From Verrucomicrobiales bacterium (GTDB lineage: Bacteria > Verrucomicrobiota > Verrucomicrobiia > Verrucomicrobiales > Akkermansiaceae), in assembly GCA_002729295.1 (NCBI GenBank), contig PBTU01000031.1, positions 1-6,212 on the forward strand: a DNA stretch of 6,212 nt, in the 5' to 3' direction. A program made the translations under genes and the position numbers. How positions within the stretch are numbered: position 1 is the first letter of the stretch; the number at the start of each line of letters is the position of its first letter. Positions 1 through 5,925 of this stretch are shown one piece after another. The notes under the pieces were generated by a model, which ran no database searches, was not told where the DNA came from, and was given only the letters and a program-made list of their open reading frames with translations.

Positions 1-59
1 TTATCGGAATCAGGACCCTCATATTGGATCTTGGGAATGTTAGGAAAGTATTCGGACAT
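1..59 (-). CDS. xylA: Xylose isomerase, N-terminal fragment (cut by window edge)
   Basis: Read leftward from an ATG at 59-57, the 19 complete codons give MSEYFPNIPKIQYEGPDSD. A YF...I..I.YEGP.S pattern at the extreme N-terminus is the usual opening of xylose isomerase, which normally continues with an NPLAF segment lying outside this window. The enzyme interconverts D-xylose and D-xylulose (also glucose and fructose) in the cytoplasm, using divalent metal ions. Only the first few percent of the protein is visible, so metal-binding and catalytic residues cannot be checked. A weak purine stretch (GAG at 71-69, then AAAAGAAC) sits about 9 bases upstream as a possible ribosome binding site. The gene is divergent from the PAS-AraC regulator at 182, the classic layout of a sugar gene and its local regulator. 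The identification rests on a short but characteristic peptide. Confidence 0.75.
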   Translation of the reverse strand, partial: MSEYFPNIPKIQYEGPDSD

Positions 60-70
60 GGTTCTTTTCT

Positions 71-107
71 CGGAATTGCGCGGAAGGATCTTCCCGACCG
101 CCGGAAG
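71..107 (+). repeat. Helically phased CGGAA direct repeats, candidate regulator operator
   Basis: CGGAA begins at 71 (CGGAAT), 81 (CGGAAG) and 102 (CGGAAG). The intervals are 10 and 21 bases, close to one and two turns of B-DNA, so all three copies face the same side of the helix. AraC-family proteins typically bind two direct-repeat half-sites about 21 bases apart, each contacted by the paired helix-turn-helix units. The repeats lie 12 to 48 bases upstream of the xylA start codon. Binding by the adjacent regulator is inference. A related CGGAC at 53-57 and a CGGAA at 5-9 lie inside xylA and are off this phase. Confidence 0.45.
82..94. repeat. Short inverted repeat GGAAG-N3-CTTCC
   Basis: Five-base arms GGAAG (82-86) and CTTCC (90-94) flank GAT. 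The left arm overlaps the second CGGAA direct repeat. The hairpin would be too small and its loop too tight for a terminator, so a protein-binding dyad is the more natural reading. It could also be chance in a GGAAG-rich stretch. Confidence 0.3.
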
Positions 108-181
108 ATACTAGCAGAAATTCCTTTTCTTTTGCCATGATGAAATCCATCGTTCTTTTGTCTTAAATCGTCAAAATCTCC

Positions 182-955
182 ATGGACGAACGAAGCCATC
201 ATTCCAAGGAAAACCCCAAATACAGGGAGTTTTTGGGGAACCTGAGATCGGGGCAGATCGCTCTTGGTTTGTTCGAAGCCCTCCCCGAGGTCATGTTCTG
301 GCTCAAGGATCGTCAGGGAGCCATCGTTTTCGCAAACCGCGCCTATGCGGAATTGCTCCGCCGTCTACCCGAAGATCTGATTGGCGAAACCGACGCCACG
401 CTATTTGCCCCAACAATGGCCAAAACATTTCAGGAAGACGACGAAAGCGTCATTAGCACCGGTAAATCGATGCAAAATAAATTGGAAATCATTACCCGGC
501 AAGGCGGCGGAATCGAATGGCGAATGACTTCGAAAATCCCCTTGTTTGACGAAGACAACCAAATCATTGGAACTGCTGGGATCTCACGACGCCTCGAGCA
601 CGGCGAAGGGCCTCCTCTCCCCACTCCCCAACGAGCCATTTCTGATTTGGTGGATTATATTCACGACCATCTAGATGTTCCGATCAGCATCACAGAACTT
701 GCAAGAAAAGTCCACATGTCGGCAAGCAGCCTGGAACGTCGTTTCCGTAAATATTTCGGAACCACCCCAAAACGCTACCTAGTCCATGCCCGCATGGCGG
801 CAGCTTGCGACCGGCTATTGAATACTACCTTGAGCATCGGACAAATTGCAATTTCCCTGGGCTATCAAGAACATGCTTCATTCACTCGCGCCTTTATTTC
901 CGTAATGCATATGAGCCCCCAAGAATATCGCGAATATTACTCCAGCTCGACTTAG
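182..955 (+). CDS. PAS-domain AraC-family transcriptional regulator, probable xylose-gene regulator
   Basis: A 257-residue cytoplasmic protein with two parts. Residues about 29-138 form a PAS sensor domain: FWLKDRQGAIVFANRAY is the typical PAS opening, and WRMTSKIPLFDEDNQIIGTA its closing strands. Residues about 151-252 form the AraC/XylS DNA-binding domain, with a first helix-turn-helix (SITELARKVHMSASSLERRF, 169-188) and a second ending in the family signature (SIGQIAISLGYQEHASFTRAF, then MSPQEYR to 250). It lacks the cupin arm of AraC and the LacI-like sugar-binding domain of E. coli XylR, so the signal it senses is not obvious. No transmembrane segment or signal peptide is seen. Divergence from xylA suggests it controls that gene, perhaps through the CGGAA repeats. 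The ATG at 182 has no clear Shine-Dalgarno sequence. The stop codon overlaps that of the convergent E2 gene. Family assignment is firm; the target is inference. Confidence 0.9.
   Translation: MDERSHHSKENPKYREFLGNLRSGQIALGLFEALPEVMFWLKDRQGAIVFANRAYAELLRRLPEDLIGETDATLFAPTMAKTFQEDDESVISTGKSMQNKLEIITRQGGGIEWRMTSKIPLFDEDNQIIGTAGISRRLEHGEGPPLPTPQRAISDLVDYIHDHLDVPISITELARKVHMSASSLERRFRKYFGTTPKRYLVHARMAAACDRLLNTTLSIGQIAISLGYQEHASFTRAFISVMHMSPQEYREYYSSST
952..955. other. Overlapping stop codons of convergent genes
   Basis: The bases TTAG contain TAG (953-955) ending the rightward regulator and, on the other strand, TAA (954-952) ending the leftward E2 gene. No hairpin followed by a T-run is visible for either direction near this junction, so transcripts from both sides probably run into the opposing gene. 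Confidence 0.85.
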
Positions 956-2172
956 AGATTTTCGGGATATTGTAAAAGCTTGCCGATCCGTTGGAGTAGA
1001 AGCCCGGCTCCCCCGCCATCGACAACGCGGTGGTCGAAAGTGAGGCAGAGTTCCGTCTCGGTCACCGGCACGAAGGCTCCCACCTCATCACTCCATTTGG
1101 GCTTTTTGATTCCTGCGGCCAATCCCAAAATGAGAGTTTCATTAGGAAGCGGAATAGGCGTGCCCCATTTCAATCCGAAGGTGCCAAAATTTGTCACGGT
1201 CGCGATGCCTCCGCTGGTTTGATCGGGAGTAAGACGACGTTCTCTGGCCGCGGCAACCAAATGTCTGTACTCTTCAGCCAACTCCGGAACGGTGTGCTGA
1301 TCAACATTGCGCAACACTGGCACCATCACGCCATCCTCCACCTGAACAGCCACCCCGATATCGTAAGCTCTGGGATGAACGGTTTTTTCGCCAATTAGAA
1401 AACCCGCCGTAGTCGGCTCTTCCGCCAAGGCAATCGAGAAAGCACGGAGAACGTACAAAGTCAACCCAGGCTTTGGATTCTGACGCGAGCGATGTTCGAG
1501 AACTGAATCGAGAACCACTGGAAGCCCAACAGAAGCCAGAGGACGGGACCAACTGCGCAGCATGGCATCCGCGACGGAGAGTCGCATTGGAGAGGCCGAA
1601 CTGTGCGGCCATTCGGAGATATACTCCAAAAACTTTTCGAGATCCTCAACGGTAACCCGGCCGCCCGCCCCACTCCCCGCAATAGCGGAAATATCAGCAC
1701 CCCGTAATCCAAGTTCATCCATCCGCGCCCGCATCCGGGGAGAAAGATAATGCGCACCTTTTGTTCCAGCTGGAACAGGAAGACCTTTGATACTGGGTTC
1801 CACCAACTTCGGCTCCTCGTAACTTTGATCAGCTTGCCTGAAGTGAAGATTCTCCTCTTCCTCATCGCTTTTTGACACCGGGGCACTTTCTTCGCCCATC
1901 GTTGGGGAGCCTGTTCGTTCGATTTCCTCTGCCGTCGCCTCCAAAACCCCAAGAAGACTCCCCACGGCATAATTCGTCCCTTCCACTCCACGAATTTCAG
2001 TAATCGTGCCTCCGCACAAGGTCGTTACCGACATCGTGGCCTTGTTTGTCTCCACCTCGATAATATCCTGATCCGCGACCACTTGATCACCAACGCCAAT
2101 TAAGAGTCTGACAATCCGGGCTTCGGCAATCGATTCGCCGAGTTGGGGCATAATAATGGGAACCTGTGGCAT
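952..2172 (-). CDS. 2-oxoacid dehydrogenase E2, dihydrolipoamide acyltransferase
   Basis: A 406-residue subunit that accepts an acyl group from E1 on a swinging lipoyl arm and transfers it to CoA. Residues about 3-79 are one lipoyl domain, with the lipoylated lysine predicted at K44 in VETNKATMSV (family norm E-T/S-D-K-A). Residues about 141-178 are a peripheral-subunit binding domain (LSPRMRARMDELGL, then GSGAGGRVTVEDL). Residues about 196-406 are the acyltransferase domain, with GVMVPVLRNVD, TVTNFGTFG and the catalytic DHRVVDGG (H381, D385). The linker between the first two domains is acidic (EESAPVSKSDEEEE) rather than Ala/Pro-rich. The early catalytic domain departs from the norm: the PELN-type stretch is replaced by EEPTTAGFL. 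The gene starts 5 bases after the E1-beta stop with no visible Shine-Dalgarno, which suggests translational coupling. The substrate cannot be decided from sequence. Confidence 0.9.
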   Translation of the reverse strand: MPQVPIIMPQLGESIAEARIVRLLIGVGDQVVADQDIIEVETNKATMSVTTLCGGTITEIRGVEGTNYAVGSLLGVLEATAEEIERTGSPTMGEESAPVSKSDEEEENLHFRQADQSYEEPKLVEPSIKGLPVPAGTKGAHYLSPRMRARMDELGLRGADISAIAGSGAGGRVTVEDLEKFLEYISEWPHSSASPMRLSVADAMLRSWSRPLASVGLPVVLDSVLEHRSRQNPKPGLTLYVLRAFSIALAEEPTTAGFLIGEKTVHPRAYDIGVAVQVEDGVMVPVLRNVDQHTVPELAEEYRHLVAAARERRLTPDQTSGGIATVTNFGTFGLKWGTPIPLPNETLILGLAAGIKKPKWSDEVGAFVPVTETELCLTFDHRVVDGGGAGLLLQRIGKLLQYPENL

Positions 2173-2177
2173 AGCGA

Positions 2178-3143
2178 TTATAGGTTTAAAAGTTCACGGA
2201 GCTTCTGCACAATGGATTCAGGAGTTGGACGATGGACCGCCCAAAGATCCGGATGATACGGAATTGGAGTATCCTTGGAATTTAAGCGCATCGGAGGAGC
2301 ATCGAGAAGATGAAAGCCTTCCGCGACAACCCTCGAAACAACCTCAGCGGTAACACCACCCCAGGGAAATGCCTCGCCCAGAGCGAGGAGTCTCCCGGTC
2401 CTCGCTACCGAAGCGATTACGGTATCCATGTCGAGGGGTTTCACTGAACGAAGATCCACCACTTCGATCTCCCATCCTTCCTCGGCCAGACGATTAGCCG
2501 CCCGTACTGCTTCGTGAACCATCGCACTGTATGTCACGACTGTAGCATGCTTCCCCGGCAGCGTAATTCGAGCGGCTCCCAGAGGCAATCCATCATAATC
2601 CAGACTCTTCGACTTGAGCCAGCGATAGAGAAATTTGTGCTCACAGAAAACGACTGGGTCGTCGAGCAGGACCGATGCTTTCAGTAAATGGTAAGCATCA
2701 GCAACAGTCGCCGGAGTCACCCCAACAATCCCTGGATAATGGGCATAGAGTGTTTCGACCATTTGACTGTGAAACGGTCCCGATCCCGGGGTTCCTCCAC
2801 ACGGCATCCGCATCGTAATTGGGACCGGTATTCCCGTTCGATAAAAATGCGTTCCGGCCTGGTTGACGATTTGGTTGAAAGCAATCGAGGAAAAGTCCGC
2901 AAATTGCATCTCCACGATCGGACGCATGCCACTAATAGCCGCGCCGATTGCCATCCCGGCCATCGCATCCTCGCTGATGGGAGCGTCGAGCACTCGATCG
3001 GGAAATTCTTTAATGAAACCCTTTGTTGCCTTGAAGGCACCTCCGAAGTTTCCGATATCCTGCCCATACAGAAAAACATCCTCCCGCTCCCTGAGGAGGT
3101 CGAGTTGTGCCTGTTGAATGGCATCAATATAAGTGAAACTCAT
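2178..3143 (-). CDS. 2-oxoacid dehydrogenase E1, beta subunit
   Basis: A 321-residue transketolase-like subunit, close to the usual 320-340 of the family. With E1-alpha it forms the thiamine-diphosphate-dependent decarboxylase that loads acyl groups onto E2. Visible landmarks are GQDIGNFGGAF near 27-37, the PISE motif with E58 (the glutamate expected to contact the thiamine aminopyrimidine), FADF near 81-84, MRMPCGGTPGSGPFHSQ at 111-127 with the conserved H125, FCEHKFLYR at 166-174, and DLRSVKPLD at 230-238 opening the C-terminal transketolase domain. FCEHK..Y occurs in branched-chain, pyruvate and acetoin type E1-beta proteins, so it does not fix the substrate. The ATG lies 2 bases after the E1-alpha stop and has a purine-rich ribosome binding site at 3164-3154. 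Confidence 0.93.
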   Translation of the reverse strand: MSFTYIDAIQQAQLDLLREREDVFLYGQDIGNFGGAFKATKGFIKEFPDRVLDAPISEDAMAGMAIGAAISGMRPIVEMQFADFSSIAFNQIVNQAGTHFYRTGIPVPITMRMPCGGTPGSGPFHSQMVETLYAHYPGIVGVTPATVADAYHLLKASVLLDDPVVFCEHKFLYRWLKSKSLDYDGLPLGAARITLPGKHATVVTYSAMVHEAVRAANRLAEEGWEIEVVDLRSVKPLDMDTVIASVARTGRLLALGEAFPWGGVTAEVVSRVVAEGFHLLDAPPMRLNSKDTPIPYHPDLWAVHRPTPESIVQKLRELLNL

Positions 3144-3145
3144 TG

Positions 3146-4168
3146 CTAGGACATCCCCCTCTCTGAAACCGCTTGCCAGTCCTCCTTATACGGGTCGGGC
3201 CCTTCCTCTTTTTGCGAAATTGCAACGGCATTCTGCACTTCCTTAGCGGTCTCCATCTGCCACTGCATGATCTCCTCCTCACCCGCCAATCCTCTCGCAA
3301 CAACTTGTGAGATTCCGATCTCTAAACAATCACGCCCAAGCTCGGAATCTTTGAGATCAGGGGGAACATAAGACCCGTCGTCATGCTCTCCGTGCCCGCA
3401 TAACCTCAACAGGCGTCCGACGACAAGCTGGGGACCGCCCCCTTCTCTGGCGGCCCGCACCGCAGATTGAATTGTTGTAAGACACGCTTCCAAATTCGTC
3501 CCATCCACTTCATGTCCGGACACCCCGTATCCGGCGGCACGCTTCACCAGATTATCGCAAGCAAACTGTCTATCGCGGGGAGTTGAATAGGCAAATTGAT
3601 TGTCAGCTACTAACACGACCAAAGGCAGTTTCTCCACTGCCGCCATATTCAAACCTTCATGAAAGGCTCCAGTTGAGGTCGCACCATCACCAACGCAGGT
3701 CGCGCCAACCACACCATCCAGTTTTCCCTGCATTCTTCGAGCAACCAGCATCCCTGCCACCAATGACACCGCCGCCCCCAAATGGCTGATCATGGCAGGC
3801 ATTCTCCGATCTGGTCTCCCCCGGTGAATATTACCATCACGTCCCCTCATCGGCCCCTTCGCCGAACCTAGATAAGTCCGAGTGGCATCGATGATCTCTT
3901 CGCCAAATCCTGTTCTCCCAGCCTGATCCCGAATCAAGGGGGCAAAAATATCTTTCTCCTGATCAAGAGTGCATCCAAGCGATGCCGAGAACGCTTCCTG
4001 TCCGGTTCCCAGATAGACACCGCCTACAATTTTCCCGGCCTTGTAGAGGCTGGACAATTTACTCTCAAGCGTCCGCGCCAAGATCATCACTCGGAGCGTC
4101 CGGCGCATCAACTCACCGTCGACCGATTTGACAGGCAGCTCGTTGGAGGTCGATTTCAAAAGGGACAT
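3146..4168 (-). CDS. 2-oxoacid dehydrogenase E1, alpha subunit
   Basis: A 340-residue thiamine-diphosphate-binding subunit that decarboxylates the 2-oxoacid together with E1-beta. It shows YLGTGQEAFSASLG (52-65), the thiamine/magnesium motif starting GDGATSTGAFHEGLN (160-174) and closing with ADNQFAYSTP (188-197, N190 as metal ligand), and the mobile active-site loop RLCGHGEHDDGSY (255-267), whose GH...DD form resembles the branched-chain type more than the RYHGHS.SDP of classic pyruvate dehydrogenases. The C-terminal PDPYKEDW matches the family's usual PDP ending. The start is 8 bases after the GTPase stop; an AGGAAA (4187-4182) lies 13 bases upstream of the ATG, rather distant for a Shine-Dalgarno. 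Family assignment is firm. Branched-chain versus pyruvate or acetoin substrate is open. Confidence 0.93.
   Translation of the reverse strand: MSLLKSTSNELPVKSVDGELMRRTLRVMILARTLESKLSSLYKAGKIVGGVYLGTGQEAFSASLGCTLDQEKDIFAPLIRDQAGRTGFGEEIIDATRTYLGSAKGPMRGRDGNIHRGRPDRRMPAMISHLGAAVSLVAGMLVARRMQGKLDGVVGATCVGDGATSTGAFHEGLNMAAVEKLPLVVLVADNQFAYSTPRDRQFACDNLVKRAAGYGVSGHEVDGTNLEACLTTIQSAVRAAREGGGPQLVVGRLLRLCGHGEHDDGSYVPPDLKDSELGRDCLEIGISQVVARGLAGEEEIMQWQMETAKEVQNAVAISQKEEGPDPYKEDWQAVSERGMS
3154..3164 (-). promoter_or_regulatory. Ribosome binding site of E1-beta
   Basis: On the minus strand AGAGAGGGGGA lies inside the last codons of E1-alpha, 10 bases upstream of the E1-beta ATG. It is the clearest Shine-Dalgarno-like stretch among the starts in this window and supports the start at 3143. 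Confidence 0.45.
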
Positions 4169-4176
4169 GGGACTAG

Positions 4177-5892
4177 TTAGATTTCCTGTTCGATGGCTTT
4201 CAACTCGAGGAACAAGTTATTCCAACGCTCAAGGCGCGGTTTTAACAGAAGTTTTTGATCAGCAATACGGCGACGCACGATTTCGAACAATCCACCATAC
4301 TCCACATAGAACTCCCGAACGCCTTCTTTATAGTCATTGGCGAGAGATTCTGCAAATGGCTGCCTGAGATCATCGATACGCTCGGCGAAATTAGCCGAGA
4401 GGATTCCTTTTGATTTCTGCGAATAAAGAGCAGCACCAAAGAGAAAAAAGAGAGCCACTCCCAGCGAAATCCAGGGAGCCAGCGAAATACCCAGTCCACC
4501 AAAAATTCCAGCTGCCATAATCGCAGACAGAATAATCGTGAGATAATACCGCAACACAGTGCGGCGCTCCTCCATCTGGCGGTCGAGGGTTCCGCGAATC
4601 TTCAAGTTGGCCACGGAAAGCTTGGACGCCTCCCCTAAACGATCAATGAAGCGCTGCCGGGCTCCGGAGAGAGAATCGGCATCAATGTCGAAATCGGGCG
4701 GAGTTTGCTCCAGCCGTTCTTCAATTCTTGGCACAGCGGTTTCCCAGTGCTTGCGACAATTTTGCACCAACTCGGATCCATCTTTTCCGGCATGCGATTC
4801 GACGGCATTCTTCACCGCCTCGATAAGTCTCTTTTCGATACGCGTCGGTAATCGCTCACGGCGGAACAAGGAATAGAGGCTTTGCGCAAGGGAAAGCTGT
4901 GAATTGAGCTCTCCAAGCGAATCCTGCCCCTGCTCTAAAAAGACATCAGAGAGGGTCGAAAATTTCCGCGAAAAAGCTGTGGCCTGGCTGTCCCGCCGAA
5001 CATATACTTCGGTTTCAATTTCCTTCAGAAAATACTCATCGCTATCAAGAGTGATCCGACGTTCCTGAATTCCCTGCTCAATCCGGTTCAGAGCGCTTTG
5101 GGTCGCATCCCAAATATCGCGCAGAACGCGATGGCGGTCAAAATTACCGCTCACCTTCCGCTCAATAAATGCCTCGAGTGGTGGAAACCCACTCTGTTGC
5201 CACAGTTTTTCCGAAATCCCTCCTCCCTTTTTGGCCTCCCAAGCCAGCCTCGCTGAAATTGGGAAGACCCGCGGAATATCTCCCGTCTTTTGCTCCCCCA
5301 GTTTCTCCATGTGGCCAAGAATGACGCGCATATCATCTTCAGATTTCAGGTCAACTTGCTGCAGCACAAAAATAACATTCTTTAACTGTTCTCTTGGAAG
5401 CCTCGCAACCAATTGCCAGGTATGAGCTCCCCATGGATTATCCGCGGGGAATACAAAGACAAGAAGATCGGCAATGGGGAGAAACTCCTGAACAGCCTCG
5501 GTATTCCCGGAAATTAAAGCATTCGATCCGGGAGTATCTACGAGATGAAATTCACGAAGGAACTCGATCGGAAGGAATTTCTCTACTACATCAGCGTTCG
5601 CATCCCCACTCCGTTTGTTCTTCCCGAACTGATACTTGATGATTTTTTCGGTATTGGGACGGTCGCTGACCTCACAGAGCTTTTCTCCAAACAGCCCATT
5701 GATCAAAGTTGACTTCCCCGAATTCGTTTCCCCACAAAAACAGACAAGGAACGGCCGACGGAGTTCCTTCATGAAATCACCATCATGGACCAACGCTTCA
5801 ACATCGATTTCACACTCTCCCCCTAAATCACGAACTCGGGTGACAACATCAGTAAAGCGTTGTCGAATCGCAAAATAGCGGTCACCGAACAT
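4177..5892 (-). CDS. Dynamin-family GTPase with C-terminal membrane hairpin
   Basis: A 571-residue protein with a dynamin-type GTPase domain at about 46-250: P-loop GETNSGKST (54-62), G2 threonine in NTEK (T81), G3 DTPG (119-122), a G4 position reading LQQVD (177-181) instead of N/TKxD, and PISA (211-214) as G5. Residues about 255-445 are mostly charged and helical, probably the stalk/helical-bundle segment. Two hydrophobic segments at about 448-466 and 471-490, separated by a short turn, form a membrane hairpin. A further helical tail (500-571) follows. This order resembles bacterial dynamin-like proteins and mitofusins, which bind and remodel membranes; it would sit on the inner face of the cytoplasmic membrane. 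The gene lies 33 bases after the deacetylase and 8 bases before E1-alpha. The ATG at 5892 has no evident Shine-Dalgarno, but the next Met (M41) would leave little ahead of the P-loop. Biological role unknown. Confidence 0.85.
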   Translation of the reverse strand: MFGDRYFAIRQRFTDVVTRVRDLGGECEIDVEALVHDGDFMKELRRPFLVCFCGETNSGKSTLINGLFGEKLCEVSDRPNTEKIIKYQFGKNKRSGDANADVVEKFLPIEFLREFHLVDTPGSNALISGNTEAVQEFLPIADLLVFVFPADNPWGAHTWQLVARLPREQLKNVIFVLQQVDLKSEDDMRVILGHMEKLGEQKTGDIPRVFPISARLAWEAKKGGGISEKLWQQSGFPPLEAFIERKVSGNFDRHRVLRDIWDATQSALNRIEQGIQERRITLDSDEYFLKEIETEVYVRRDSQATAFSRKFSTLSDVFLEQGQDSLGELNSQLSLAQSLYSLFRRERLPTRIEKRLIEAVKNAVESHAGKDGSELVQNCRKHWETAVPRIEERLEQTPPDFDIDADSLSGARQRFIDRLGEASKLSVANLKIRGTLDRQMEERRTVLRYYLTIILSAIMAAGIFGGLGISLAPWISLGVALFFLFGAALYSQKSKGILSANFAERIDDLRQPFAESLANDYKEGVREFYVEYGGLFEIVRRRIADQKLLLKPRLERWNNLFLELKAIEQEI

Positions 5893-5925
5893 GATTAGGA
5901 AGTAGTGGACGCAAGGACAAATCGT

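Larger units (their letters stand above)
60..181. promoter_or_regulatory. Divergent intergenic region between xylA and the PAS-AraC regulator
   Basis: These 122 bases separate the two divergent start codons and must contain at least the xylA promoter and probably that of the regulator. Visible content: three CGGAA copies (71, 81, 102), an inverted repeat GGAAG-N3-CTTCC (82-94), a pyrimidine-rich tract at 121-134, and an exact 8-base direct repeat GTTCTTTT at 61-68 and 152-159. On the minus strand TTGACG (174-169) matches a -35 hexamer but has no convincing -10 at 16-18 bases. A TATCTT on the minus strand, near 110-105, could be a -10 for xylA and overlaps the CGGAAG copy at 102. No sigma-70 pair is strong enough to assign a start site. 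Confidence 0.6.

Noticed and set aside
82..94. GGAAG-N3-CTTCC as a terminator hairpin
   Set aside because: Only five base pairs with a three-base loop, no T-run, and located in a divergent promoter region.
169..174. Minus-strand TTGACG as the -35 of a xylA promoter
   Set aside because: A good -35 match, but no convincing -10 hexamer at the proper spacing, and it lies more than 100 bases from the xylA start.
930..1000. Bidirectional terminator between the regulator and E2
   Set aside because: No stable stem with a flanking T-run was found on either strand near the junction.
1030..1398. Open frame of 122 codons on the plus strand opposite E2
   Set aside because: Antisense shadow of the acyltransferase domain with no recognisable motif.
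1461..1991. Open frame of 176 codons on the minus strand inside the E2 gene
   Set aside because: It lies in another frame of the well-supported E2 gene, has Trp/Arg-rich low-sense composition and no recognisable domain.
2688..3149. Open frame of 153 codons on the plus strand opposite E1-beta
   Set aside because: It is antisense to a clear E1-beta gene; its translation shows no domain pattern.
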